A DNA stretch of 30,699 nucleotides from SIG565 sp045647785 (lineage in GTDB: Bacteria > Bacillota > Clostridia > Oscillospirales > Acutalibacteraceae). Shown here piece by piece: positions 23,549-30,699 of this stretch. The stretch lies in contig JAZRMU010000038.1 in assembly GCA_045647785.1 (NCBI GenBank), forward strand, positions 1 to 30,699, in the 5' to 3' direction. Made by a program: the position numbers and the translations under genes. Each line of letters begins with the position of its first letter. Position 1 is the stretch's first letter. A model generated the notes under the pieces. It was not told where the DNA came from. It worked only from the letters and a program-made list of their open reading frames with translations, and did not search any database.

Positions 23549-23860
23549 ATGACTAAGGTGGTTTTTTTCACTGGCGAAAGGCTTTCGGGCTTTAGAGTCA
23601 GCGGTCATAGCACCGAGAGTGCTAGCGACCAAAACGGCAGGCTTGTATGCGCTGCAGTTTCCTCGGCGGCCTATATGGCGGCTAACACCATTTTGGAAAT
23701 CATTGGTGATAAATCCGATGTTACCGTAGATGACGGCAAAATGGAGTTTCGCCTAAAAAGTCCCAACGAAGAAACACAAATAGTGCTAGAAGGCTTTAAG
23801 CTTCATATAACCGAGCTTGCCAAGCAGTACAGCAACAATATAAAAATTTCGGAGGTGTAA
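23549..23860 (+). CDS. prp: Ribosomal-processing cysteine protease Prp
   Basis: Prp trims the N-terminal extension of L27 in Firmicutes and relatives. The 103-residue protein carries the catalytic His20 (SGHS) and Cys34 (LVCAAVSS) of the YsxB/DUF464 family. It lies between rplU and rpmA as expected and shows little ribosome site of its own, so translation is probably coupled to L21. The neighbouring L27 carries the matching cleavable leader. Confidence 0.95.
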   Translation: MTKVVFFTGERLSGFRVSGHSTESASDQNGRLVCAAVSSAAYMAANTILEIIGDKSDVTVDDGKMEFRLKSPNEETQIVLEGFKLHITELAKQYSNNIKISEV

Positions 23861-23863
23861 TTC

Positions 23864-24148
23864 ATGTTAAAGATTAACATTCAGTTATTTGCTCATAAAA
23901 AAGGTATGGGTTCTACTAAGAACGGTCGCGACAGCGAGGCAAAGCGTCTTGGTGTTAAGCGTGGCGACGGTCAGTTTGTATTGGCCGGCAACATTCTCGT
24001 TCGTCAGAGAGGAACTCACTTCCATCCCGGTAACAATGTAGGTAAGGGCTCTGATGATACCCTGTTTGCTTTAATTGACGGAAAGGTAAAATTCGAAAGA
24101 GTTGGCCGCGACCGCAAGCAGGTTAGCATTTATGCTGTTGAGCAGTAA
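23864..24148 (+). CDS. rpmA: 50S ribosomal protein L27 with Prp-cleaved N-terminus
   Basis: L27 reaches the peptidyl-transferase centre with its N-terminus. The 94-residue protein begins MLKINIQLF then AHKKGMGSTKNGRD. By analogy with Staphylococcus, Prp should cut after Phe9 so that the mature form starts AHKKG. GGAGGTG lies before ATG 23864, three bases past the prp stop. A clean terminator follows. Confidence 0.98.
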   Translation: MLKINIQLFAHKKGMGSTKNGRDSEAKRLGVKRGDGQFVLAGNILVRQRGTHFHPGNNVGKGSDDTLFALIDGKVKFERVGRDRKQVSIYAVEQ

Positions 24149-24156
24149 TCAAACCT

Positions 24157-24187
24157 AAAGGCTCGGGAAAACCGAGCCTTTTTATTT
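24157..24187 (+). terminator. Intrinsic terminator after rpmA
   Basis: GGCTCGG (24160-24166) and CCGAGCC (24172-24178) form a 7-bp stem with a GAAAA loop and flanking A/T pairing, then TTTTTATTTT. Confidence 0.92.
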
Positions 24188-24214
24188 TATTAAGTTATAT
24201 TTTAGGTGAAAGCT

Positions 24215-25486
24215 ATGTTTGTTGATGTTGCAAAAATACATCTAAAAGCAGGTAACGGCGGCAACGGCGCTGCTACCTTTCATAGAGAGAAATATGTAGC
24301 TGCAGGCGGACCTGACGGCGGCGACGGCGGCAGGGGAGGCAGCATAATTTTCCGAGTTGACGATAACCTTTCCACCCTCGCCGATTTCCGTTATAAAAGA
24401 AAGTATATAGCGGAGGATGGCGAGAAGGGAGGAGCTTGTCGCTGCACGGGTAAAAGCGCAAAGGATTTAGTTATCGGTGTGCCGCGCGGTACACTCGTTA
24501 AGGATGCCGAAACAGGTAGAATTATAGCCGATATTTCGGATAATACGCCCACCGTTATCGCAAAGGGCGGCAACGGCGGTTGGGGAAACTTCCATTTTGC
24601 CACATCAACCCGCCAGATTCCCCGTTTTGCAAACAACGGTCAAAAGGGCGAGGAGCTCGACGTAACGCTGGAGCTTAAATTGCTGGCAGATGTAGGTCTT
24701 ATCGGATTCCCAAATGTCGGTAAATCGACCCTTGTATCGGTTGTCAGCGAGGCAAAGCCGCAGATAGCTAACTACCATTTCACAACGCTCACACCCGTTC
24801 TCGGTGTTGTTAGGGTTGATGAGGGTACATCCTTTGTTATGGCGGACATCCCCGGTCTTATTGAGGGCGCGGGAGAGGGTAAGGGACTCGGACACGAGTT
24901 TCTGCGCCATGTTGACCGATGCAGAATGCTTTTGCATGTAATTGATATTTCGGGTAGCGAGGGCAGAGACCCGCTTGACGATTTTGAAAAGATAAACAAA
25001 GAGCTTGCTGTGTTTTCCAGCGAGCTTGCAACCCGCCCGCAGATTATTGTGGGAAATAAGTGCGACCTTATCGAAGAGGATGAAATTGAGCGTATTCGCG
25101 TACATTTCGAAACACTAGGCTATAAATTTTTCCCAATTATGGCAGCCATTGCCGAGGGTACAGATGCGCTTATTAACTGTGTGGCCGAAACACTTTCAAC
25201 TCTGCCGCCCATAATCCGTTACGAGCCCGAGGCAGCGCCCGTTATAACCGAGTTCAAACCCAAGGATACATTCACAGTAAATGTTCGAAACGGTGTTTTC
25301 TATGTTGACGATGCCGATTGGGTAGACGATGTTATGAACAAGGTTGACCCTGATGACTACGAGTCGTTGCAGTATTTCGAGCGTACTCTCCGCACAAGCG
25401 GTATTATAAAGGCGCTTGAAAAGGCGGGGGTTAAAGAGGGCGATACCGTAAGCATTTGCGGTGTTGAATTCGATTATGTTCCGTAA
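24215..25486 (+). CDS. obgE: GTPase Obg (CgtA)
   Basis: Obg is an essential GTPase in 50S assembly and stress signalling that can bind ppGpp. The 423-residue protein has the Gly-rich Obg fold (KAGNGGNGAATFHREKYV, GGPDGGDGGRGG), the G domain with G1 GFPNVGKST (164-172), DIPGL and GNKCDL, and the C-terminal OCT domain of Gram-positive Obg. AGGTGAA before ATG 24215 decides against GTG 24206. It has no obvious separate promoter in the short gap after the rpmA terminator, so it may rely on readthrough. Confidence 0.97.
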   Translation: MFVDVAKIHLKAGNGGNGAATFHREKYVAAGGPDGGDGGRGGSIIFRVDDNLSTLADFRYKRKYIAEDGEKGGACRCTGKSAKDLVIGVPRGTLVKDAETGRIIADISDNTPTVIAKGGNGGWGNFHFATSTRQIPRFANNGQKGEELDVTLELKLLADVGLIGFPNVGKSTLVSVVSEAKPQIANYHFTTLTPVLGVVRVDEGTSFVMADIPGLIEGAGEGKGLGHEFLRHVDRCRMLLHVIDISGSEGRDPLDDFEKINKELAVFSSELATRPQIIVGNKCDLIEEDEIERIRVHFETLGYKFFPIMAAIAEGTDALINCVAETLSTLPPIIRYEPEAAPVITEFKPKDTFTVNVRNGVFYVDDADWVDDVMNKVDPDDYESLQYFERTLRTSGIIKALEKAGVKEGDTVSICGVEFDYVP

Positions 25487-25503
25487 TATTAGGGGTGAAG
25501 GTT

Positions 25504-25884
25504 TTGAATGCTAAACAGTTAAATCCTGCAGTGCTATCCTTTGTGGGAGACAGCGTATACGGGCTTTTCGTGCGTGAAAGGTTGGCGGAGGTCAACCGCC
25601 CGTCGGGGCAGCTGCACAGTATGTCGGTAAAGCTTGTTAATGCGGTATCTCAAGCGGCGGCATATTCGCTGATAGCCGAGAAATTAACCGATGAAGAACT
25701 GTCGATTTTTAAGCGCGGCAGAAATTTTCATACGGGAAATACCCCTAAAAATGCAAGCAGCGGAGAATATCATATTGCAACGGGGCTTGAAACCCTTTTC
25801 GGTTTTCTTCATTTATCGGGGCAAGCCGACAGGGCAAAGGAATTATTTGAGATAATTTGGGAAAACTTTTCACAAGAACTCTAA
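25504..25884 (+). CDS. mrnC: Mini-ribonuclease 3
   Basis: Mini-III is an RNase III-like enzyme without the dsRNA-binding domain that matures 23S rRNA ends. The 126-residue protein has LSFVGDSVYGLFVRE (the catalytic acidic signature), FKRGRN and ASSGEYHIATGLETLFGFL with the second acidic patch. AGGGGTGA at 25491-25498 is spaced for a TTG start at 25504; GTG 25495 lies inside that ribosome site. It is often found beside cysS/rlmB; here it follows obg. Confidence 0.93.
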   Translation: MNAKQLNPAVLSFVGDSVYGLFVRERLAEVNRPSGQLHSMSVKLVNAVSQAAAYSLIAEKLTDEELSIFKRGRNFHTGNTPKNASSGEYHIATGLETLFGFLHLSGQADRAKELFEIIWENFSQEL

Positions 25885-25898
25885 AAGGAGTAGTTTTT

Positions 25899-26741
25899 GT
25901 GAAAAAAAGGTATATTAGAGATGCTTTATATTGGCTTTTTGGGATAACTGTTTATGCGGCGGCGGTCGCTGTGATTTTTACTCCAAACAATATAATTCCC
26001 GGAGGCTTTACGGGTGTAGCGTTGGTGCTGCACAGCCTTACGGGGCTATCCACAGGCTTGCTGGTAGCGCTTTTTAATATACCGCTTTTTATAATAGCTT
26101 TTAAAAGAATGGGCGGCGGTTTTATATTTAAAACCGTCGCCGTTACTTTTATTTTATCGCTGATGTTGAGCATTTTTGAAGTTTTATTGCCAAAGTATAC
26201 CTTGAGTCCGATTTTGGCAGCCGTTTTCGGCGGTATTGTGTCGGGCTTCGGGTTATCTCTCATAATGCTGCGCGGTGCTACAACCGGCGGCGTTGAAATT
26301 ATTGCAACACTTGTAAATACCAAAAAGAGTCATATTTCGGTTGGCAGAGTAATAATGGTGTTTGATTTTTGCGTTTGTGCGCTGTCGGCTTTAGTGTATG
26401 GGAATATCGAAAGCGCGCTATATAGCCTTATTTCTATCTATGCCGCCTCGCGCATAATAGACGGTGTGCTATATGGCGCTGACCGCGGTAAAATGCTCTT
26501 GATAATCAGCGGGAAGGGCGAGGAAATGTGCAAAACCATTGGCGTGGCGCTGAACCGCGGCGCAACACTTGTGCCGGCTACCGGCGGATACACGGGAGAA
26601 AGCAGAGGGATGGTGCTGTGTGCCGTCAGAGCGTATGAGGTGTCGGGCGTTTTGGAAATTGTTTATAGTATAGACAGCGGCGCTTTTACTACCGTAACCG
26701 ACGCGGGTCAGATAATAGGGCAGGGCTTTAAAAAATATTAG
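25899..26741 (+). CDS. YitT family membrane protein (DUF161/DUF2179)
   Basis: This 280-residue protein has about five or six membrane helices in its first 190 residues (for example ALYWLFGITVYAAAVAVIF and LLVALFNIPLFIIAF), including the family motifs NNIIPGGFTGVA and LMLRGATTGGVEII. A soluble C-terminal DUF2179 domain (from GKMLLIISGKGEEM to TTVTDAGQIIGQGF) follows. The function is unknown; a transporter is only a guess. AAAGGAG at 25884-25890 and GTG 25899 decide the start. The upstream in-frame codons overlap mini-III. Confidence 0.88.
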   Translation: MKKRYIRDALYWLFGITVYAAAVAVIFTPNNIIPGGFTGVALVLHSLTGLSTGLLVALFNIPLFIIAFKRMGGGFIFKTVAVTFILSLMLSIFEVLLPKYTLSPILAAVFGGIVSGFGLSLIMLRGATTGGVEIIATLVNTKKSHISVGRVIMVFDFCVCALSALVYGNIESALYSLISIYAASRIIDGVLYGADRGKMLLIISGKGEEMCKTIGVALNRGATLVPATGGYTGESRGMVLCAVRAYEVSGVLEIVYSIDSGAFTTVTDAGQIIGQGFKKY

Positions 26742-26744
26742 GTG

Positions 26745-26773
26745 TTGATTTTCCTGCGGTTTATTGTTAAAAT
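26745..26773 (+). promoter_or_regulatory. Sigma-A type promoter for dut
   Basis: TTGATT (26745-26750), a 17-base spacer and TAAAAT (26768-26773) lie about 30 bases before the dut ATG, starting just after the YitT stop. Confidence 0.7.
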
Positions 26774-26802
26774 TAAAGCAGTAACTAAAAGGGGATAATA
26801 TT

Positions 26803-27243
26803 ATGGCTATAGTAAATGTTAAAAAATTAAAAGAAAATGCAGTAATTCCAACCTACGGCTCGGAGTTTGCCGCAGGTGCTGACCTTTATGCCTGCTTGGA
26901 AGAAGATTTAACCATTAATCCGCAGCAAACCGTGCTTGTTCCAACGGGTATTGCACTTGAAGTGCCCGAAGGATATGCAGGCTTTATTTATGCCAGAAGC
27001 GGCATTGCCTCAAAGCGCGGCCTTGCTCCTGCTAATAAGGTAGGCGTAGTTGATGCCGACTATCGCGGTGAGGTTATGGTGGCGCTTCATAATCATTCCG
27101 ATAAGCCGCAAAGCATTGAAAAGAACGAGCGTATTGCCCAAATGGTAATAGCACCGTTTTTAGCGGTTGATTTTTACGAGGTTAATGAATTAGAGGAAAC
27201 GGTGCGCGGTGCGGGCGGCTTCGGCTCGACAGGCACAAAATAA
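26803..27243 (+). CDS. dut: Trimeric dUTP pyrophosphatase
   Basis: dUTPase turns dUTP into dUMP and pyrophosphate, keeping uracil out of DNA. The 146-residue protein has the five motifs in order: AAGADLYA, YARSGIA, VGVVDADYRGE, ERIAQMVI and the C-terminal RGAGGFGSTG lid. AAAGGGGA precedes ATG 26803. It appears as a single-gene unit with its own promoter and the shared terminator. Confidence 0.97.
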   Translation: MAIVNVKKLKENAVIPTYGSEFAAGADLYACLEEDLTINPQQTVLVPTGIALEVPEGYAGFIYARSGIASKRGLAPANKVGVVDADYRGEVMVALHNHSDKPQSIEKNERIAQMVIAPFLAVDFYEVNELEETVRGAGGFGSTGTK

Positions 27244-27252
27244 ATAAAAAAT

Positions 27253-27278
27253 AACCCCGTGGTCAATACCACGGGGTT
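27253..27278. terminator. Bidirectional terminator shared by dut and the IMP dehydrogenase gene
   Basis: AACCCCGTGGT (27253-27263) and ACCACGGGGTT (27268-27278) form an 11-bp perfect stem with a CAAT loop. The minus strand continues into ATTTTTTATTT, a strong T-tract; the plus-strand side has TTTAATTAT. It fits convergent genes. Confidence 0.9.
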
Positions 27279-27290
27279 TAATTATGCTTA

Positions 27291-28796
27291 TTATTTGTGA
27301 ATATTTCCGCTTTCTTTGGTGATAACATCGTGTGCGCCACCCTCGATAATACTGGTAGCACTAACAAGTGTTAATTTAGCCTTTTCCTGCAACTCGGGAA
27401 TTGAGAGCGCGCCGCAGTTGCACATGGTTGAGCGAACCTTTGCAAGTGAAATCGCTACATTATCCTTGAGCGAGCCGGCATACGGTACATAGGAGTCAAC
27501 ACCCTCCTCGAAGGATAGCTTCTTATCGCCGCCGAGGTCATAGCGCTGCCAGTTGCGTGCGCGGTTTGAACCCTCGCCCCAATACTCCTTAACATAAGAG
27601 CCGTTTACCATAAGCTTGTTTGTCGGGCTCTCGTCAAAGCGGGCAAAGTAGCGACCGAGCATCATAAAGTCAGCACCCATAGCAAGAGCTAAAGTCATGT
27701 GGTGGTCGTGAACGATACCGCCGTCGGAGCAAACAGGAACATAAACACCGTGCTTCTTGAAGTATTCATCTCTTGCCTTGCAAACATCAATGAGCGCTGT
27801 GGCTTGTCCGCGACCGATACCCTTTGTCTCTCGGGTGATACAAATCGAGCCGCCGCCGATACCAACCTTAATAAAGTCAGCACCTGCATCTGCGAGGAAG
27901 TTAAAGCCCTCCGCATCAACAACATTACCTGCGCCAATTTTAACCTTATCGCCATATTTTTCGCGGGCGAACTTAAGTGTTCTTGCCTGCCACTCGCTAA
28001 AGCCCTCTGAAGAGTCGATGCAAAGCACATCTGCGCCTGCTTCAATAAGGGCGGGAATGCGCTCCTCATAGTCGCGGGTGTTGATACCGGCTCCCACAAC
28101 ATAGCGCTTGTCGCTGTCGAGTAATTCAAGCGGGTTTTTCTTGTGCTGGTCGTAGTCCTTGCGGAAAACGATAGATTTAAGATTGCCCTCGCGGTCGATT
28201 ACCGGCAGGGAATTTAATTTATTATCCCAAATGATATTGTTAGCCTCTTTTAAGGTAATATCATCATAAGCGTAAATAAGCTTATCAAAGGGAGTCATAA
28301 ATTCGCTAACCTTTGTGGAGGGGTCCATACGGCTAACACGATAATCGCGGCTGGTAACAATACCGAGCAGCTTGCCGCCGGAGGTACCGTCCTCTGTAAC
28401 AGCAACGGTGGAAAAGCCGTTTTCCTCCTTAAGAGCGATAATATCAGCCAAAGTCTGGTCAGGCTTTATGTTTGATGCGCTTGTAACAAAGCCTGCCTTA
28501 AAGTTTTTTGCACGGGCTACCATTGCAGCCTCATCCTCTATAGACTGTGAACCGTAGATAAAAGAAACGCCACCCTCTTGAGCAAGGGCTACAGCCAGTC
28601 TTTCACCCGATACCGACTGCATTATTGCAGAAACCATAGGTATATTGAGCGAAATTGCGGGCTCCTCACCCTTCTTGAACTTTACAAGAGGGGTCTTGAG
28701 GCTGACATTAGCGGGAATGCAATCAGCCGAGGAATAGCCGGGCACTAACAAGTACTCATTAAAGGTGTGGGAAACATTTTCAAAATAATAAGCCAT
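27291..28796 (-). CDS. guaB: Inosine-5'-monophosphate dehydrogenase, Tritrichomonas-like type
   Basis: IMP dehydrogenase makes XMP from IMP with NAD in GMP synthesis. The 501-residue protein has the TIM barrel interrupted by two CBS repeats (about 102-225). The active-site loop is GGGSICITRETKGIGRGQATA, with catalytic Cys at residue 319, and the flap NRARNWQRYDLGG puts Arg at 418 and Tyr at 419. These numbers equal those of Tritrichomonas foetus IMPDH, and the loop differs from the common bacterial GPGSICTTR. The tail (STMCNCGALSIPELQEKAKLTLVS) is also of that type. GGAGG precedes ATG 28796. It is monocistronic, with no purine riboswitch in its short leader. Confidence 0.95.
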   Translation of the reverse strand: MAYYFENVSHTFNEYLLVPGYSSADCIPANVSLKTPLVKFKKGEEPAISLNIPMVSAIMQSVSGERLAVALAQEGGVSFIYGSQSIEDEAAMVARAKNFKAGFVTSASNIKPDQTLADIIALKEENGFSTVAVTEDGTSGGKLLGIVTSRDYRVSRMDPSTKVSEFMTPFDKLIYAYDDITLKEANNIIWDNKLNSLPVIDREGNLKSIVFRKDYDQHKKNPLELLDSDKRYVVGAGINTRDYEERIPALIEAGADVLCIDSSEGFSEWQARTLKFAREKYGDKVKIGAGNVVDAEGFNFLADAGADFIKVGIGGGSICITRETKGIGRGQATALIDVCKARDEYFKKHGVYVPVCSDGGIVHDHHMTLALAMGADFMMLGRYFARFDESPTNKLMVNGSYVKEYWGEGSNRARNWQRYDLGGDKKLSFEEGVDSYVPYAGSLKDNVAISLAKVRSTMCNCGALSIPELQEKAKLTLVSATSIIEGGAHDVITKESGNIHK

Positions 28797-28826
28797 TTAA
28801 ATTCCTCCAAATATTTTATTTTACCA

Positions 28827-28856
28827 ATTATACGGCAAAACAGGGTGAAAAGTCAA
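28827..28856 (-). promoter_or_regulatory. Sigma-A promoter for the IMP dehydrogenase gene
   Basis: On the minus strand TTGACT (28851-28856), an 18-base spacer and a perfect TATAAT (28827-28832) sit about 30 bases before the ATG. Confidence 0.82.
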
Positions 28857-28937
28857 TATCGCAAACATAAAAAAATATCTAAAAAACGATATTATTATAT
28901 ATAAAATATAAAAAAATAGCTTTTTATAAAAAAGTCC

Positions 28938-28966
28938 TTGCATTAATGAGTGCGTTGTGATATAAT
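28938..28966 (+). promoter_or_regulatory. Extended -10 promoter for rpsB-tsf
   Basis: TTGCAT (28938-28943), a 17-base spacer and TATAAT (28961-28966) with TGA just before it (TG-n-TATAAT). An A/T-only stretch (about 28867-28935) lies upstream, as expected for an UP element of a strong ribosomal promoter. Confidence 0.85.
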
Positions 28967-28972
28967 GTTCAG

Positions 28973-29085
28973 GCTGCGAAAGTGCAGCAAAATATTACAC
29001 ACATTCCGTTTGGTACAGTAGGTGTCGCTTTGATACGGGCGAAAACTGTTAACTGTAAGCGGGATGGAGGGAAAACCTCAGGAGG
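28973..29085 (+). promoter_or_regulatory. Structured 5' leader of rpsB (possible S2 autoregulatory element)
   Basis: The roughly 120-base leader has several pairings: GCTGC/GCAGC (28973-28977/28984-28988), ACAGT (29015-29019) with either ACTGT at 29045 or ACTGT at 29052, TCGC/GCGA (29025-29028/29039-29042), and GAGG/CCTC (29067-29070/29076-29079) directly before the AGGAGG ribosome site (29080-29085). Length, structure and placement suggest feedback control by S2, but I cannot match it to a known family with certainty. Confidence 0.5.
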
Positions 29086-29093
29086 AAAAAGAC

Positions 29094-29855
29094 ATGGCAG
29101 TAGTATCAATGAAACAGTTGCTCGAAGCAGGCGTTCACTTCGGCCACCAGACAAGAAGATGGAACCCCAAGATGGCTCCTTACATCTTCACAGAACGCAA
29201 TGGTATTTACATTATCGACCTTCAGAAGACCGTTAAGAAGTTAAACGAAGCTTACTTCTTTGCTCGCGATATCGTAGCAAACGGCGGCGATATTCTTTTC
29301 GTAGGTACCAAAAAGCAGGCTCAGGATTCCGTTAAGGAAGAGGCTATCCGTTGCGAAATGCCTTTCGTTAACGCTCGTTGGCTCGGCGGTATGCTCACCA
29401 ACTTCACAACAATCCGTGGCAGAATCAGAAGACTTAAGCAGCTCCGCGAAATGGAAGAGAACGGCACATTCGACCTTCTCCCCAAGAAGGAAGTTGCAGG
29501 TCTTAAGCTCGAAATCGAGAAGCTTGAGAAGTTCCTCGGCGGTATCGAGAATATGAACAAGATTCCGGGCGCATTATTTATTGTTGACCCGAGAAAAGAA
29601 AGAATTGCAGTTGCTGAAGCTAAAAAGCTTGGCATTCCGATTATCGCTATCTGCGATACCAACTGCGATCCCGATGAGGTTGATGCTGTAATTCCGGGTA
29701 ACGATGATGCTATCCGTGCAGTTAAGCTCATCGCTGAAACTATTGCTTCTGCAGTAATCGAGGCTCGTCAGGGCGAGCAGGGAACTGCTGCTGAAGAGGC
29801 TGCATCCGAAGAAATCGCAGAGATGACCGAGGAAACAGTAGCAGACGCTGAATAA
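29094..29855 (+). CDS. rpsB: 30S ribosomal protein S2
   Basis: S2 joins the small subunit late and is needed for mRNA binding. From ATG 29094 the protein has 253 residues: SMKQLLEAGVHFGHQTRRWNPKM, IYIIDLQKT, the FVGTKKQAQ and WLGGMLTNF motifs, and PGALFIVDPRKE. It ends in an acidic Glu/Ala tail. AGGAGG lies eight bases before this ATG; an in-frame ATG at 29064 lies within the leader and is rejected. tsf follows after 29 bases, the universal rpsB-tsf order. Confidence 0.98.
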   Translation: MAVVSMKQLLEAGVHFGHQTRRWNPKMAPYIFTERNGIYIIDLQKTVKKLNEAYFFARDIVANGGDILFVGTKKQAQDSVKEEAIRCEMPFVNARWLGGMLTNFTTIRGRIRRLKQLREMEENGTFDLLPKKEVAGLKLEIEKLEKFLGGIENMNKIPGALFIVDPRKERIAVAEAKKLGIPIIAICDTNCDPDEVDAVIPGNDDAIRAVKLIAETIASAVIEARQGEQGTAAEEAASEEIAEMTEETVADAE

Positions 29856-29884
29856 TTAAAAATAAATATTCGGAGGATAAAACA

Positions 29885-30699
29885 ATGGCTTTTACAGCAA
29901 AAGATGTTCAGGCATTACGAGAAAAAACCGGTTGCGGTATGATGGATTGCAAAAAGGCTCTTACCGAGTGCGATGGCAATATGGATGCCGCTGTTGACTA
30001 TTTAAGAGAAAAGGGATTAGCTTCGCAGGCTAAAAAAGCTGGCCGTGTTGCAGCTGAAGGTACCGTTTGCGCTATCGTTAAGGACGGCGTAGGTGCTTTA
30101 GTTGAAATGAATGCTGAAACCGACTTCGTTGCTAACGGTGCAGAATTCAAGGCTCTTGCTGAAAGAATTACAAATATCGTTATCGCAGAGAATCCCGCTG
30201 ATATGGATGCTCTTCTTGCTTGCAGCGAGAACGGTCAGACCGTTGAAGAAATGGTTCAGGAATTATTCCTTGCTATTCGCGAGAACATTAAGGTTCGCCG
30301 CTTCGCTCGTTTCGAGGGCAAGCTCGTATCCTATGTTCACGGCGGTGGCAAAATCGGTGTTATGGTTAAGTTTGATACCGAGGCTGATGCTGATAACGCA
30401 GAGCTCGTTGCTATGGGTAAGAATGTTGCAATGCAGATTGCAGCTATGAATCCGGCTTATCTTGATCCCGCAAGCGTTCCTGCTGAGGTTCTTGATAAGG
30501 AGAAGGAAATCCTCATCGCTCAGATGAAGGAAGACCCCAAAATGGCTAACAAGCCCGACGCTGTTCTCGGCAAAATCGTTGAGGGTAAAATCGGTAAATA
30601 TTATAAAGAGAACTGCTTAGTTGAGCAGCAGTACGTTATCGACGGCGACCTTACTGTTGGTAAGTATGTTGAGTCGGTTGCAAAGGCTATCGGCGCTGA
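29885..30699 (+). CDS. tsf: Elongation factor Ts (partial, 3' end off window)
   Basis: EF-Ts recharges EF-Tu by swapping GDP for GTP. Translation from ATG 29885 (CGGAGGA site upstream) stays open for 271 codons to the window edge: MAFTAKDVQALREKTGCGMMDCKKAL gives the N-terminal UBA-like domain, TDFVA the Phe that enters EF-Tu, and VHGGGKIGVMVKF the core repeat. The TGA at the last three bases is in another frame, so the gene continues. Compared with about 295-305 residues in relatives, some 25-35 C-terminal residues are missing. Confidence 0.97.
   Translation, partial: MAFTAKDVQALREKTGCGMMDCKKALTECDGNMDAAVDYLREKGLASQAKKAGRVAAEGTVCAIVKDGVGALVEMNAETDFVANGAEFKALAERITNIVIAENPADMDALLACSENGQTVEEMVQELFLAIRENIKVRRFARFEGKLVSYVHGGGKIGVMVKFDTEADADNAELVAMGKNVAMQIAAMNPAYLDPASVPAEVLDKEKEILIAQMKEDPKMANKPDAVLGKIVEGKIGKYYKENCLVEQQYVIDGDLTVGKYVESVAKAIGA

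Noticed and set aside
30111..30449. Plus-strand open frame of 112 codons
   Set aside because: It lies within tsf in another frame; the EF-Ts reading is unmistakable.
30697..30699. TGA at the window end as the tsf stop
   Set aside because: Codon-by-codon translation from ATG 29885 leaves two bases (GA) at the end, so this TGA is out of frame and tsf continues beyond the window.

Overview
The window looks like a chromosomal core segment of a spore-forming or formerly spore-forming Clostridia bacterium, probably an uncultured gut Oscillospiraceae/Ruminococcaceae-type lineage. The evidence is the Firmicutes order recJ-relA-dtd-MBL-hemZ, the mazG-HU-rqcP-yabP-yabQ-divIC-S1 cluster, the L21-Prp-L27-Obg block with a Prp-processed L27 N-terminus, a RicT homologue, a stand-alone PduL phosphotransacylase and a 2[4Fe-4S] clostridial ferredoxin. 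The taxonomic placement is inference. I see no tRNA, rRNA, CRISPR array or prophage.

Layout. Positions 1-6912 are on the minus strand. They hold a truncated AT-rich alpha/beta hydrolase that looks imported; a pduL-hemW-histidine phosphatase operon; a REP-associated tyrosine transposase (RayT) carrying two inverted copies of a palindromic repeat inside its reading frame; a ferredoxin gene; and a trpS-holB-ricT operon. A divergent promoter pair lies near 6948-7049. From 7084 to 27243 everything reads on the plus strand: recJ, relA/spoT, dtd, a glyoxalase-II-like hydrolase and hemZ; a zinc-ribbon coiled-coil protein and a nucleosidase; mazG, HU, rqcP, yabP, yabQ, divIC and an S1-domain protein; the alpha half of a class I fumarase without its beta partner; an rRNA methyltransferase and a lipid kinase; groES-groEL; rplU-prp-rpmA; obg, mini-RNase III, a YitT membrane protein and dut. 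A shared bidirectional terminator at 27253-27278 separates dut from a convergent minus-strand IMP dehydrogenase. That IMP dehydrogenase promoter faces away from the rpsB-tsf promoter, and tsf runs off the right edge.

How the genes work together. Most are housekeeping: translation and ribosome assembly (rpsB, tsf, rplU, rpmA, prp, obg, trpS, dtd, rqcP), replication and repair (holB, recJ, dut, mazG), stringent response (relA), RNA processing (mini-III, ricT), protein folding (groESL), and cell division and sporulation (divIC, yabP, yabQ). The observations most worth a second look are: an IMP dehydrogenase whose catalytic residues fall at the same numbers as in the Tritrichomonas foetus enzyme (Cys319, Arg418, Tyr419); the RayT gene hosting repeats that may be its own substrate; a yabP Shine-Dalgarno sequence built into the 3' arm of an intrinsic terminator; structured leaders before rplU and rpsB; the orphan fumarase alpha subunit; and a groESL operon without a CIRCE operator. 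I did not find a clearly new multi-gene system.
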